Assembly (NCBI GenBank): GCA_903995115.1 | Contig: LR877155.1 | Span: 374,501 to 438,500, forward strand | Origin: Angomonas deanei | Taxonomy: Eukaryota; Euglenozoa; Kinetoplastea; Trypanosomatida; Trypanosomatidae | Direction of reading: 5' to 3' | Length of the DNA stretch: 64,000 bases | Shown: piece after piece, positions 31,875 to 43,168 of the stretch | Numbering within the stretch: position 1 is the stretch's first letter | How the letters are laid out: each line of letters begins with the position of its first letter | Position numbers and translations under genes: made by a program | The notes under the pieces: generated by a model | Told to the model about the DNA's origin: nothing | Seen by the model: the letters and a program-made list of their open reading frames with translations, nothing else | Database searches by the model: none

Positions 31875-32058
31875 AAAAAAAAAAATAAATTTTTAATGGA
31901 ATAATAATATAAAATTGTGCTTCTTAACTTTTTTTTTTTTTTTTAAAATTTGTAGATTCGTAAATGTGCATAGTATCAAAAAGATTATAAAAAATGTACA
32001 TAACTTACTTAACTTTTATTACTTTTTTTTTTGTTGTTGTAATTCATTTTTTTATAAA

Positions 32059-32135
32059 CTTTCCTTCCCCTTTTGTATTTCCTTTCACTCCTTTTACACA
32101 TACAATCTCTCACTTTCACCAAAAACTAAAAATAG
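32059..32135 (+). promoter_or_regulatory. Candidate trans-splice acceptor for the first tryparedoxin
   Basis: Pyrimidine-rich stretch CTTTCCTTCCCCTTTTG and CACTCCTTTT is followed by AG at 32134-32135, 34 bases before ATG 32170. Confidence 0.5.
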
Positions 32136-32169
32136 GATACTAAAAAACAAAAAATAAATAAATAAAATA

Positions 32170-32628
32170 ATGTCCGGTCTCGCCAAGTATTTCCCCCACG
32201 CGAAGCATCTCGTCTCGCACAGTAATAATAATATCGCACTTTCCTCCCTCGCTGGCAAAACCGTTTTTTTCTACTTTACCGCCAGCTGGTGCCCCCCGTG
32301 CCGCGGCTTCACCCCGCAGCTCGTCGAGTTCTACAACAAGTTCCACGAGAGCAAGAAATTTGAAATTATCGCCGTCACGTGGGACGAAAAAGAAGAGGAT
32401 TGGATCCCGTATTATGAAAAGATGCCCTGGCTGGCGTTGGAGTACAAGGAACGAAAAAATATTGAGTTTCTCACCAATGGGTTTCAAGTCCAGTCGATCC
32501 CGACGTTAATCGGCGTGGATGGCAGCACGGGGGAAATTATCACCACGACGGCACGAAATATGTTAATTCGTGATCCGGAGGGGAAAAACTTTCCCTGGGC
32601 AGACGTGAAGACCCAACCGAAGCAATAA
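32170..32628 (+). CDS. Tryparedoxin, copy 1
   Basis: The 152-residue protein is a cytosolic tryparedoxin, the kinetoplastid thioredoxin relative that carries electrons from trypanothione to peroxiredoxins, glutathione-peroxidase-type enzymes and ribonucleotide reductase. The active site is W40-C41-P-P-C44. Further landmarks are FEIIAVTWDEKEEDW, the cis-proline segment VQSIPTLIGVD and the C-terminal DPEGKNFPW. Length is normal for the family. No targeting sequence is seen. It lies 293 bases upstream of a second copy that shares a 120-base block around the active site with two mismatches. Confidence 0.95.
   Translation: MSGLAKYFPHAKHLVSHSNNNIALSSLAGKTVFFYFTASWCPPCRGFTPQLVEFYNKFHESKKFEIIAVTWDEKEEDWIPYYEKMPWLALEYKERKNIEFLTNGFQVQSIPTLIGVDGSTGEIITTTARNMLIRDPEGKNFPWADVKTQPKQ
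32238..32357 (+). repeat. Conversion-like block shared with the second tryparedoxin
   Basis: This 120-base stretch around the WCPPC motif matches 32987-33106 with two differences; the last 92 bases are the same. It is GC-rich although the rest of both genes has drifted. Confidence 0.8.
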
Positions 32629-32921
32629 ATGAAAATAAAATAAATAATGGTAATATTATTATTATTATTTTTTATTTATTATTATATTTAAAAAAACGAA
32701 ATTATATTATACAAATGACATTTTTGTTTTAACTTGTTGCGAAAATTTTTTTTTAAAGTTTTTGTGTAGTGTCAAAATCCTTTTTTTTTTTTGGAGCATT
32801 TCTTTTCCACTTTTTTTTTTTTGTATCGGTTTCACTTCTCTTTCTCTTTTTCTTTTTTTAATAATAAAAAAAGGTTCTCTATTATTCTGTTTTTATTTAC
32901 ATACAAATAAAATAAAAAATA

Positions 32922-33356
32922 ATGGCCGGTCTCGCCAAGTATTTCGGTAACATTGAGGAGATGACATCTCACGCCGACAACGTAAAACTTTCCTCCCTCG
33001 CTGGCAAGACCGTCTTTTTCTACTTTACCGCCAGCTGGTGCCCCCCGTGCCGCGGCTTCACCCCGCAGCTCGTCGAGTTCTACAACAAGTTCCACGAGAG
33101 CAAGAATTTTGAAATCATTGCCATCACCTGGGATGAGAACGAGGAGGATTGGATCCCGTACTACGCCAAGATGCCGTGGTTGTCGCTCGCCTTCAAGGAA
33201 AAGGCGACGCAGGAAAACTTAACGAAGGGGTTTCAGGTGCAGTCGATCCCGACGCTCGTTGGCGTGGAGGCGGACAGTGGGAAGATTGTCACCCTCACGG
33301 CCAGGAACATGGTGGTGACGGACCCCGAGGGCAAGAACTTTCCCTGGTCGGAGTAA
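32922..33356 (+). CDS. Tryparedoxin, copy 2
   Basis: The 144-residue protein is a second classic tryparedoxin with W39-C40-P-P-C43. It has FEIIAITWDENEEDW, VQSIPTLVGVEAD with the cis-proline, and DPEGKNFPW near its end. It lacks the short C-terminal extension of copy 1. Its codons are more GC-rich than those of its neighbours, which suggests it is the more strongly expressed copy. Leishmania and Trypanosoma also keep tryparedoxin genes next to each other. The reaction is trypanothione-dependent dithiol exchange in the cytosol. Confidence 0.95.
   Translation: MAGLAKYFGNIEEMTSHADNVKLSSLAGKTVFFYFTASWCPPCRGFTPQLVEFYNKFHESKNFEIIAITWDENEEDWIPYYAKMPWLSLAFKEKATQENLTKGFQVQSIPTLVGVEADSGKIVTLTARNMVVTDPEGKNFPWSE
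32987..33106 (+). repeat. Conversion-like block shared with the first tryparedoxin
   Basis: Partner of 32238-32357; see that entry. The block has sharp edges: beyond 33106 the two genes differ at many third positions and residues. Confidence 0.8.
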
Positions 33357-33899
33357 AAAAAAAAAAGAAAAAATCTATATTTCAGTGAATGCTAATGATA
33401 ATAATAGAGGCGTATGTAAGTACAGGACAAAAAGAAAAAGGGGATAATGAGAAGTAAAAATAGAAAAAAAAAATGGGGATGAAAAAATGTGCTTTTTTTC
33501 GTTTTTTTTATGGTTTTATTGAAGACACACTGGTAACAACTAAATAACAACAATATAAAAAAAAAGAATATACATGATAAAAAAAAAGCACTTTTTTCGG
33601 AAGATTTTTCTTTTTTCTTTTTTATCTATTGTTATCCCTTTTTTATTATTATCATTATTATTTCACTTCCTATTTCAGTGATTATATGAATTCAATTATA
33701 CGAATGTTATAACACAAAACACGAAAAAAAAAAAAAAAAACAAAAACAAAAAATAAAGTACTATCTCTGAAATATAAAGGATGATACAATAAGTCTTCCT
33801 AACTCTCTATATTCTCCTCCTCTCTTTTCTTTTTCTACGGAAAAAAAAGCAAAATAAAAATAAAATAAATAAATATTATTCATTATTATTATTATTTAC
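33357..33899. other. Intergenic spacer
   Basis: AT-rich spacer with A runs (about 33724-33740) and T runs. No gene is seen. Confidence 0.6.
33800..33849 (+). promoter_or_regulatory. Candidate trans-splice acceptor
   Basis: ATTCTCCTCCTCTCTTTTC and TTTTTCTAC are followed, after an A run, by AG at 33848-33849, about 50 bases before ATG 33900. Confidence 0.5.
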
Positions 33900-34451
33900 A
33901 TGTCTGGATTACTGAAGTTCTTCCCTCCTCACGTCAAGGAGCCTTACGTCCTGACGAGTGGCCTATCCCAGAAAATATTACTGACTCAAAATAATTCCAT
34001 TTTTAAAAATAAAATTGTCTTTTTCTATTTTACCGCCGGTTGGTGTCCGCACTGTGTGAAGTTTTCTCCCACCCTCGTCCGCTATTATGATATCATACAA
34101 GAAAAATATAATAAAAATAATAAGAATAATAATAAAAATGAAAATAAGAATAATCAAATGATAAAACCCTTCGAGGTCATTGTGGTCCCTTGGGAGACAA
34201 ACCAGAAAGATTTAAAAGACTTGTTAATCAACGATTATAGCGGAAAGTTTTACACGCTTCCACTGCACGAAAATAATAATAATGAAAATGATAATATTAT
34301 AAATCATTTTAACAAATCGGTTTTTCATATTTCTCAAATTCCCTCGCTGGTGGCAGTGGACGCCGATCGTGGTGTATTAGTCTCTAGTAGTATGATTCCA
34401 ATGATAAAGGCAGACGTGCAGGACGGCGGGGAGCGTTATCCTTGGTGGTGA
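33900..34451 (+). CDS. Divergent tryparedoxin-like protein with WCPHC site
   Basis: The 183-residue protein is a thioredoxin-fold protein of the tryparedoxin group with the active site W48-C49-P-H-C52, as in protein disulfide isomerase-type CPHC or CGHC sites rather than the family's CPPC. The start MSGLLKFFPPHVKEP copies the MSGLAKYFPHAK start of copy 1. An Asn/Lys-rich insert (about residues 70-95) and a second Asn run enlarge it. ISQIPSLVAVDAD contains the cis-proline and the protein ends in ERYPWW, a variant of the FPW landmark. A CPHC site usually raises the redox potential, so it may be a better oxidant or isomerase than the classic copies; this is inference. Confidence 0.88.
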   Translation: MSGLLKFFPPHVKEPYVLTSGLSQKILLTQNNSIFKNKIVFFYFTAGWCPHCVKFSPTLVRYYDIIQEKYNKNNKNNNKNENKNNQMIKPFEVIVVPWETNQKDLKDLLINDYSGKFYTLPLHENNNNENDNIINHFNKSVFHISQIPSLVAVDADRGVLVSSSMIPMIKADVQDGGERYPWW

Positions 34452-34829
34452 CAGGGTAATAATTATGATTTATGCTAGCGTTATTTTTCTTTTTTTTTTT
34501 TGATCTGCTTTTTTTTTTTTTCGTAAGAAAGAATTTTTTTTTTTTCATAAATATGTGATTTTTTATGGTGTGATTTTCGTTGTTTATTTCTTTGCTAGCA
34601 TTTACCTTTTCTCCCTCTTTTTTCTTTTTGAGCATTATTCTTTTCAAGAAAAAATAAAATAGAAACAAAAACAATAAAGAAAAAAAAAAAGCATAGTGGA
34701 TAACACAATTTTTTTTTTTCATTGTTCAAGAAAAAAGCAAAGTTAGTAAACTAAAAAGAAAAAAAAATATCGGCATTTTATCATTTCATCATCATTTTTT
34801 TTTTTTTGTAAATAAGAATAATAAAAAAA
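34452..34829. other. Intergenic spacer
   Basis: T-rich spacer with T runs near 34490-34550 and a CTTTTCTCCCTCTTTTTTC tract near 34606-34625. No gene is seen. Confidence 0.6.
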
Positions 34830-35510
34830 ATGAATATTATTTTGGATAATTATCGATTAGAAAAAAAATACGAGTTACCGTCGCCTACGAGAAATAATAA
34901 TCATCACAATGCCCTCTCCCTCTCCCCACCGAGTGAGAGCAGTGCCTCCCTCCCCGCCTCCATCTCTCCACTGAATAATAATAATAATAATATTATTATT
35001 TTAAATCAAAATAATAATAATAATAATGATTTGAGAACGCCATTTAAGAGAAGAGATACGCTACCACCGTCGCTGCAGACGCGGAGCCCACCGCTAGAGG
35101 GGAGCATGCATAATAATAATAATGAAAATCAAAATAATAATAATAATAATAAAATATCCGATGATGAGCTGTCACCCTCTCCACCACGTTCCAGAAGTAA
35201 GTCGTACGGCGGATTTTTATCGATTTATAATAATAATAATACGAATAATACTGCTGTGGGATTACTGTCGCCTAATGTGATGAGTCTGTCTGCGGCCTCT
35301 ATATCAGGAAATAATAATAATAATAATAATATTTATTCCTTTATTAATTTCATGGAAGCGAAACCCGATGGGTTACGTAGTCCTAGCCGACTGGACACGG
35401 TTCCTTCGCATCCTATTTTAAATAATAATAATAATAATAATAAGAATAATAATGCATTGGCTGGTAAGTATTTATTGGTGTATCTATCGAATCAAAATCA
35501 TCATCACTCC

Positions 35511-35542
<32 letters not shown>

Positions 35543-37276
35543 GTCATTTCCGTTAACCCCGTATCATCAATTTTTAATGCATTATGCATTGTTAATTCAT
35601 CAATTAAATCAAAATAAGAATCATCATCCTTCTATTGACGCCCCTATCGCAGTGCTGGAAGTGACCTACGATGATAATAATGAAAATAATTCTCATCGAG
35701 GGACGACGAATATTTCGGAAATAAAAAGCAGAAAAGACGCGTTTTATACCTTTTTAGAATCCAATCCTGAATTTTTTGAATATTTGAAAAAAGATAAAAA
35801 ATTTCCACATCAAAATAATAATAATAATATCAATAATAATAATAATACAATAAGTCATTTTCATCCGCTATCGGTGAGTACCTCCGGCGCCGGCAGTCCA
35901 ACCTTCTCCTCCCTGAACCGCAGCGCTAGCCCTAATTTTTATAATCAAAATAATAATAATAATAATAATAATAATAAGCATGGCTCACCAGGTTCGGTCA
36001 GTCCCAACACCTTTTCGCTCGCTGCGACGATGCAAAGCACAGAAAGTACTTCTTATTTTAATACTAATAATAATAATCCCATTTCTGTGAATAATAATAA
36101 TAATAATAATGTGAGTTGTGTGGCTAATATTTACGCACTTCTGGCGCCGTTATTATTATTTCACCATCATGGGAGAGAATTCTTTTCTCTGGAAGAGTAC
36201 ATTGAACAGTTGAATGAAATTGATTATTCTATAAATAATAATAATGAAAATAAGGAGGAGAAGAAAGAAAATGTGAAGAGTGAGGAGGATAGTTTTTCAG
36301 AGAATTTACCCAAACCGGAAATGAAAAAAGAAACGAACGAAAATAATAATAATAATAATCTGAAAAGACCATTACGAAATGATTTAATGACCCTCAAACA
36401 AATATTATATAATATTACCCACGATCCTGAAAACAGTATTGTCTTTGATGAAAGTATTATTCAACATAAAAATGAAAATGAAAATAACGAAAACGAAAAC
36501 GAAAATAATAATAATCATAATTATTATGGTGGTTGGTTCAAAGTATCCGACGCCGATATTTTCAAACGATTTTTAAATGTATTTACGTCTTACACAAATC
36601 TCACCGGCGAAACGAACCATAATCCTGAAAATACCAATTCGAATAATATAATGCCGACGGTGGTCGAACACGACTTGCAACAAAAAAGGTTTCCGTGTGT
36701 GTTGTTAATTTCACCAGAAGGCAGGATTCTCCACGAAGACGTTTTGCCAAACTTGTTGCAGGAAATAGAAGTGTATACGAAACATTTATTTCACTGTTTG
36801 AAGGAGGAAATTGAGAAAAATACGGCGGAATGGAAAGAAAAAGCGATGAAAGAAAATAATAATGAAAATGAAACTAATGAAAGTGAAAATAAAGTGGAAT
36901 TAAGCGAAAAGGAAATCAAATTAATTCGAACGTTAACGACGGGAAATTTTTTTATCGACTACTTTTGTCAAAATTTTATGAAATCCGATCGCTACGAGGA
37001 CGCATTACAGAAACCGGTCGCCACTTTCTTATTTGACGATAACAATACGAATAATAGTAAGACCGATGTGTTTTCATTGTATGATTTTAATCAATTATTA
37101 ATGAATAAACATCATTCTCGATTTTTAACGAATCCCGAAAGTGTATTCAATACCAATAATAATAATAATAATAGTGCGAATGCTAATTTGTTTCTTTCCG
37201 AGACGGAAGAAGAAAAAGTAATGAGTCGTAGTAGTAGCGTAAACCCGACCAGTATTTCGATTACTATAAATAATAC

Positions 37277-37338
<62 letters not shown>

Positions 37339-40300
37339 GATTAAACACTTCTTTACTGAGTCTTTCTGACGAGGACGGCGATAATAATAATAATAAAACG
37401 AATAATTTTAACAATAAAGAAATGCTAGAACGATTTGATTTCTTTTCCAAACAGCAAAAAAAGAAGGAACAAGATAAAGAAGAAGATGAAAATAACGAAA
37501 CCGAGGAAGACGACGATAATAATAATAATAAGAAAGTGTCGTCTCTTAGTTTTGTTTCTTATTTCCCTTTCCGCCTACATTCTCTGTTGTTAGAGTACAA
37601 GGAGCATTTACCCTTCTTTTCCAATCGTTACTTAAATGATTACTATTACGTCCATCCATACCAGAAAAAAAGTAGTTTTCAACCCGACAGCGGCTCCTCG
37701 CAGAACTCCTCCTTGTATTATCATCATAATAATAGCAGTTTAACACGGAAAAACTTGGAAATTTTGCAGTCTCATCAGCAAAGTGTGAATACTTCTTTTC
37801 ATACCGATCAGCCTTCCCCGAAAAATGAAAATAATGAAAATAATAATAATCATAAAAAACAAGTTTCTACGATTTCTGCCCAAGTATGGGATACCAACAG
37901 CGATGGTTATTACAACTGCCTCACCCCTCGTCAGAACATAAATCCCTACGACATGAATCCTTTATTATTATTAGTTTCCGCGGCGAGAACGGTCGAGGCA
38001 TGCTTGGAATCAGAGGAACAAGAAAGTAGTCAAAATAATACTATACATAATAGTAGTTCCGAAAAAAGAATGGACCCGCTAGCGGACGATGTCACCACAC
38101 CGTTTTGTTATTTTGATACGTTTTCTCAAACCCAACCAAATAAAATTTCTCCATCGGCGTACGAACATTTATTACACAATATGTATCGAGAAAAGATTAT
38201 GTCTAATCATAATAATAATAAAATGACGCATTTGCTGTTGTTTTTTCACGCTGGTTGGTTACCCTCTTTTTCTTCCACGGTAGAATCCCTGAAAACGTTA
38301 TTATTTGCGATTCACAATAATATTACCTTTTCCGATAATAACAATAATAATAATAATAGTAGTTTTAATAATAACTACAACAATCCGAGTTTCAACAATA
38401 ATAATAATAATATGAGTCTCACCGATGCCGCAAATCTCATTTACAGTTTTTCAAAATTAAAAGGCAATAACGCCACCAACTTGATGGATAGTATTGATCA
38501 ATATTTATTCAACAACGCCATGAATAATAATAATAATAATGAAAGTGACCCCGAACACACTTTTAATAATAATAGCCATCAAGAACATAGCGTGAATAGT
38601 ACGATAGGGGATGCGTTGCATCTATTATCGCAAGCGGCGAACGGCGATAAAAATCTTTTATCCGTTCATAATAGTAATTCGAATTATAATGTGCAGGTGT
38701 TGTTTCTGAGTAGAGATGAAACCGAGGAAGAATTTAAAAAATCGTTAACGTTACTGCCACCGGAGTGGTGGGCGATCCCTAGCTATCCCAACCATAATAT
38801 AAATAATCAAAATAATCATAATATTCACAACGCCAATTTAATTTCATTATTGATTAAGTTATTTGAAATACGGCATTATCCCAAGATTGTGTTGCTGGAG
38901 CTACCGGACTGTCTCGACGATGAAAATAATAATAATCAAAATAGTAATAGTGAGGAGACGAACACTGGTAGTGAAGGTAGTCATCCGGAAATGAGTTCTA
39001 TTAGTAAAGATGAAACCGATATTTCCGATTCCAATGATGAAAATAATAATAAGAAAAATGTGGAGAATGATTTGTATAATGCAGCGTTGGTAGAAAATGA
39101 AAAGTTTAATTATAAAACCGACTTTGAGCGTCGTTGCACGTTTCGCATTCTTCATCGACGAGTGGAAGCCTTACTGAAACATATTTTTACCCGACCTGAA
39201 AATAATAATAATAATAATAGTTGGAATAGTTTTTCGTTTCCGTTTTATGAAAATTATAAAAGTGGGGTCGTGGCGAGTAATCCTTATGTGAGCTTCCTGC
39301 ACAACTGTCAAGTCGTATTGCACACGTACACTTATTCCAGTTACCTGAGAGCGTTTTCTACGGCGATACAGAAAATGGAAAATAATAAAAATAATAATAG
39401 TGAAATTGAAGATGATAATTTTCCACCCATTTTTTTGTTTTCCATCGCCCCACCGGAGACGATCTGCAACCCCGACAGTGGTAATAAAAATAACTCCATG
39501 AATAATAATAATAACAACAGTATTGTACAGTTTTTGCAAAATAATAATAATAATAATAATAGTATCCAAAATCTTTTCCCCGATGCGGGTAAACCACAAA
39601 ATGAGAAGGAAAACAACAATAATAATAATAATGAAAAAAGCGAAGGCGGATCGTTTACTTCTTCCGTGGCTGTACAAGAAACCTCCACCACGCACTATGA
39701 GGAGGAAAACGTTTCTAAAAATAACGAAGACAGTCACCTCACGACAAACCTGGAGAGAAGTCTGAACGACGACGATTCTTCTTCTAACAACAATGACGAT
39801 ATTGGCAACACCGCTATCACCGCCACTGGCCTTCCTGCTTCCCTTCATCTTTCCAATGACGATAAAACTAATAATAATAATAAAAAGAAGAAGAGACGCA
39901 GTACAGACAGTGTGCTGAACTCCCTTCACTGGATTACATCTCTTCCTAGAATTGTCGAGGACGGCGGTACGTTTATTATCTTGGGGAGCACCAATAACTG
40001 TGACGCCGTCGTGCATTATGAGATTTTACTCATGTTGGAGAAAGTGAAAAAGTTTGTGCTGTCGTGCTTGATGAAAAATAAAGGATGGGCCGCCACACCC
40101 CCTGAAAAGAATGAAAAGGAAAAGGAAAACGAGAATGAGAATGAAAATGAAAATGAAAAGGGCGAGTCGCCGGTGGATCCTACCGAAGAGGAGGATAATT
40201 CCCCCAATCCAATCACGTTACCGTTATATTTATTTGACGCCGTTTTTAATCGAGATTCTATTTCTCAACGACGACAACTTTTGCGAAAAGCCCGTCGCCG

Positions 40301-41351
40301 TCACCGCCAGCGCATGGCGGACGACAATCGCAGCTACAACAGCAGTTTTGGTTCCCCTGATAACAGCACCACCGATAACAGTAACAATAATAATAATAAT
40401 AAAGTTTATCTGCATCAAACCGAGCGCATGTTGGAGCGAAACGTGAACAATGCAGGCACAAATTATAATTATCTAACCGAATATTTCATTAATCCTATCT
40501 TATTACAAGATGAGTTGTTATTGCCGTCGCGGGAAGGGGAGTTTTATTTACTGTGTCTGTCGCTGCCACAGAAGAAGGGTTACATCCTTCGTCGTCGACT
40601 GCCACATGAACGGTTTGTGTGCGGGGAAGAAAACTGCGGACACGTGTTTAAAAGTAAACACGACTTGGAGACCCACGCGAACCACTTTCACCGCTGTGTC
40701 TGCAATATTTGTGGAAAAGAATTTAAGAGCGCGCACCTCGTCGCTAGTCACAAGGTAAAAACACACAATGAAACGACGAATAATAATAATAATAATAATA
40801 CTGCAACCGTCAAACCAGCGGAGGATGGGGTACCCCCCGTGCCAGTGGCCAAGAATGCGTGTCCACTCTGTCAGGAAGTATTCAAAACAGGGATTGACCT
40901 CATGCTACACAAGAAGAAGGTGCACCACGTCAGTGATCTCATGGACGAGCCCATGCCGGTCCATACTACTAATAATAGTAAAATCCTTCCTAAGCCAACC
41001 ACCACGGCAGAAAAAGTGGCGGAAAAGGTAGAAAAAGAGGAAAGTCACCCGAACAAGGAGAATGTCTGCGATATTTGCGGAAAAGTGCTCAAGAATGCGC
41101 ACGGCGTGGCGATCCACAAGGGAAGGATGCACGACCATAACAGCGCAGTGACCGGCCGGGAAGGGTTACTGCGAGACTCTAGACTAGATATTCGTCTTCT
41201 GAGTGAGCTGGAGCTGGAGGAAGAGGCGCACTGCGTGAATAATAATAATAATAATGAAACGAATAATAATAACAATAATATGGAAGGCATTCCCTTGTTG
41301 AATGAAACCTTGTTGAAGAAATTCTTTGAAAAAGCGTTTTCGTGTCTTTAA
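34830..41351 (+). CDS. Giant Asn-rich protein with cysteine-free thioredoxin-like segments and four C2H2 zinc fingers
   Basis: A single open frame codes for 2173 residues. Between the Asn runs are segments that copy the tryparedoxin fold. Near residues 210-660: KYLLVYLSNQ, IAVLEVTYDDN and the proline strand KRFPCVLLISPEGRIL. Near 1131-1400: HLLLFFHAGWLPSFSSTVE in the place of the WCPPC helix, VQVLFLSRDETEEEF and IRHYPKIVLLELPD. Near 1485-1740: FPPIFLFSIAPP and LPRIVEDGGTFIILG. None keeps the CxxC pair. At about 1927-2100 are four C2H2 fingers: CGEENCGHVF-type, CNICGKEFKSAHLVASH, CPLCQEVFKTGIDLMLH and CDICGKVLKNAHGVAIH. It directly follows the tryparedoxin array, so it probably arose from it. 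It is likely a scaffold binding protein or nucleic acid through the fingers. Confidence 0.75.
37278..37337 (+). repeat. AAT trinucleotide microsatellite
   Basis: A perfect run of about 20 AAT units inside the giant gene, in the Asn phase. Shorter AAT runs occur throughout 34.8-41.3 kb. Confidence 0.9.
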
Positions 41352-41668
41352 AAAAAAAAAAACAAATTGAATCATATATTTTTTTTTTACTGTAATAATG
41401 ATATATATCACCTAGCGTTTTTTTTTTTACCTCTTTTTTTTGTTTTCTGTATTTATTATGATATAACATTTTTACCGACACTTGTAAGGATCCCACCATT
41501 CTGAAAAAAAAAAAAAAAAAAAAAAAATCGTAATAATAATTGATTTCTTTGTTTCATGACCACATTTTTCTTTCCTACTATTTTTTTTTTTTTTGTTGTT
41601 TCCCTGAAAAAAAAAAAAAAAAGTAGTTAAAATCAAGACAAATATTAAATCAAAAAAATAAATAAAAA
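41352..41668. other. Intergenic spacer
   Basis: Contains A runs (about 41503-41527 and 41607-41622) and T runs. No gene is seen. Confidence 0.6.
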
Positions 41669-42907
41669 ATGGACCAAACCATCCTAAAAGACTTAACGGT
41701 CTACGTGAACTTTAATGACACCCAAACGGACGAAAATGAAAAATATATTCTAAGTTCCATAGATGATGTGACCATGGAGCGTCCCCGGAAGGTACACCAC
41801 ATCACCACCAACACGATGCTTCAAAATCAAAATCCTAATTCTGACGAAAAAAACAAAACCATTTTATTTTTAAAAAACTTTTTAAAAGAGGACGAAAATG
41901 TGTACACGGAGGTACAGCACGCCGATCCTTTCCAACACCGTCTGCAGTGTATGATTAATATACATTTACAGAATGAACATGAAAATGAAAAGGATGGGGC
42001 GGTGACCTATGCGGTGTACAATCGACAAATGCCAGTGCTGGATATCACACTGTACGAAGAGGGAAAAAAAGAGGAGGAACAAAAGAAGGAAACCCACAAA
42101 ATTTCGGCCTTGGAAAGTATTTTACTAAAAAGAATCCGATTAGAAAATGATCCGTCGGCAATTGTAAAAGAAATACGGAATTTTTTTAATGGTTCCATCT
42201 TGTTACGAGAAAAAAGTGGGGAACAAAAGGCGCCCCTTTTTCTGGCCGTGGAAAGTAATGCGTTTTCCACCTTGAATAGTGAAAACGATGCCGTACTGTA
42301 TGCGCGGGTAGAGGCATTTATTAAACAAGAGTACAATGCTAATTCCTGTCTCATTCTAAGAAGGGACGGCTACCCGCTGTGGTTCCCTACCGAGGATACG
42401 TTGTTACCCATTCCGCCAAGAAAGTTCGAACCGCTGACGGAAAAAGTTGCCAAACTTCGAGCCCAACTACAAAATGAAAATAATAAAGAAAAAGAAGTTT
42501 CACTGTCGGAGGAGATTCTTACCTCCATGCCGGTGATCCCTGGCGCTCTCACCATCCTTGACCGCTACGCATTTCGTTATTTTATGCAATATTTAGTGTT
42601 GTCCGGTGTGTTTGACGTCCTTGTCATGGTGGATCATTCCTCCTCCACGATCCAAGATCTTTACGACGAACACAAAAAAAATAATAAAAGTGAGGACGAA
42701 GCAGCAAAGACGGTCGTGCAGCAGCTTTCCACGCTGATGCGGTTTGAGGCGCATTGGCTAGACTTGTATCTTCCGACGGCGGTATCGGTGTTATCCTTTC
42801 CTCATCATAATAAGAATAGGGATTGGACGGCACTGCTGGAACATCAATTATTATCCAATGTGGCGTATTTTGAAAACTGTAAAGTGATCGCGATGGAGGA
42901 AAAATAA
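41669..42907 (+). CDS. Protein of unknown function
   Basis: The 412-residue protein is a soluble, mostly ordered protein without Asn runs longer than a few residues, unlike its neighbours. It opens with MDQTILKDLTVYVNFND, has a Glu/Lys-rich linker near residues 130-145, a helix rich stretch FLAVESNAFSTLNSENDAV, the segment LILRRDGYPLWFPTED, and a hydrophobic C-terminal half (RYFMQYLVLSGVFDVLVMVD, WLDLYLPTAVSVLSF). No signal peptide, clear membrane helix or catalytic motif is visible. I recognise no family. ATG 41669 is the first in the frame. Confidence 0.7.
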   Translation: MDQTILKDLTVYVNFNDTQTDENEKYILSSIDDVTMERPRKVHHITTNTMLQNQNPNSDEKNKTILFLKNFLKEDENVYTEVQHADPFQHRLQCMINIHLQNEHENEKDGAVTYAVYNRQMPVLDITLYEEGKKEEEQKKETHKISALESILLKRIRLENDPSAIVKEIRNFFNGSILLREKSGEQKAPLFLAVESNAFSTLNSENDAVLYARVEAFIKQEYNANSCLILRRDGYPLWFPTEDTLLPIPPRKFEPLTEKVAKLRAQLQNENNKEKEVSLSEEILTSMPVIPGALTILDRYAFRYFMQYLVLSGVFDVLVMVDHSSSTIQDLYDEHKKNNKSEDEAAKTVVQQLSTLMRFEAHWLDLYLPTAVSVLSFPHHNKNRDWTALLEHQLLSNVAYFENCKVIAMEEK

Positions 42908-43048
42908 TAAAAAGAAAACACATTTTTTTTTTGGTTCACAATCATAGATAGCATACATACATACATCTATAATTTGTTTTGAATTTTCGATTTTTTTTTT
43001 TTTTTTTGCGTTTCTTCCGTCCATCCTTTCTTCCAACATCAAAATACA

Positions 43049-43087
43049 TCTCTCTCCTCTCACTACTACTTTTTTTTATTTTACAAG
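43049..43087 (+). promoter_or_regulatory. Candidate trans-splice acceptor for the CWC16 gene
   Basis: CATCTCTCTCCTCTCACTAC and a T run are followed by ACAAG with AG at 43086-43087, 82 bases before ATG 43169. Confidence 0.55.
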
Positions 43088-43168
43088 GAAACGACAATAA
43101 CAGCAAGAAACATACAATACATCTAATAAATAATTAAATATTATTATTATTATTATTTTTTTTCCATC

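Noticed and set aside
34830-41351. Giant frame as a transposon polyprotein or viral-like gene
   Set aside because: No reverse transcriptase, integrase, capsid or terminal repeats; its ordered parts match thioredoxin-like folds and C2H2 fingers.
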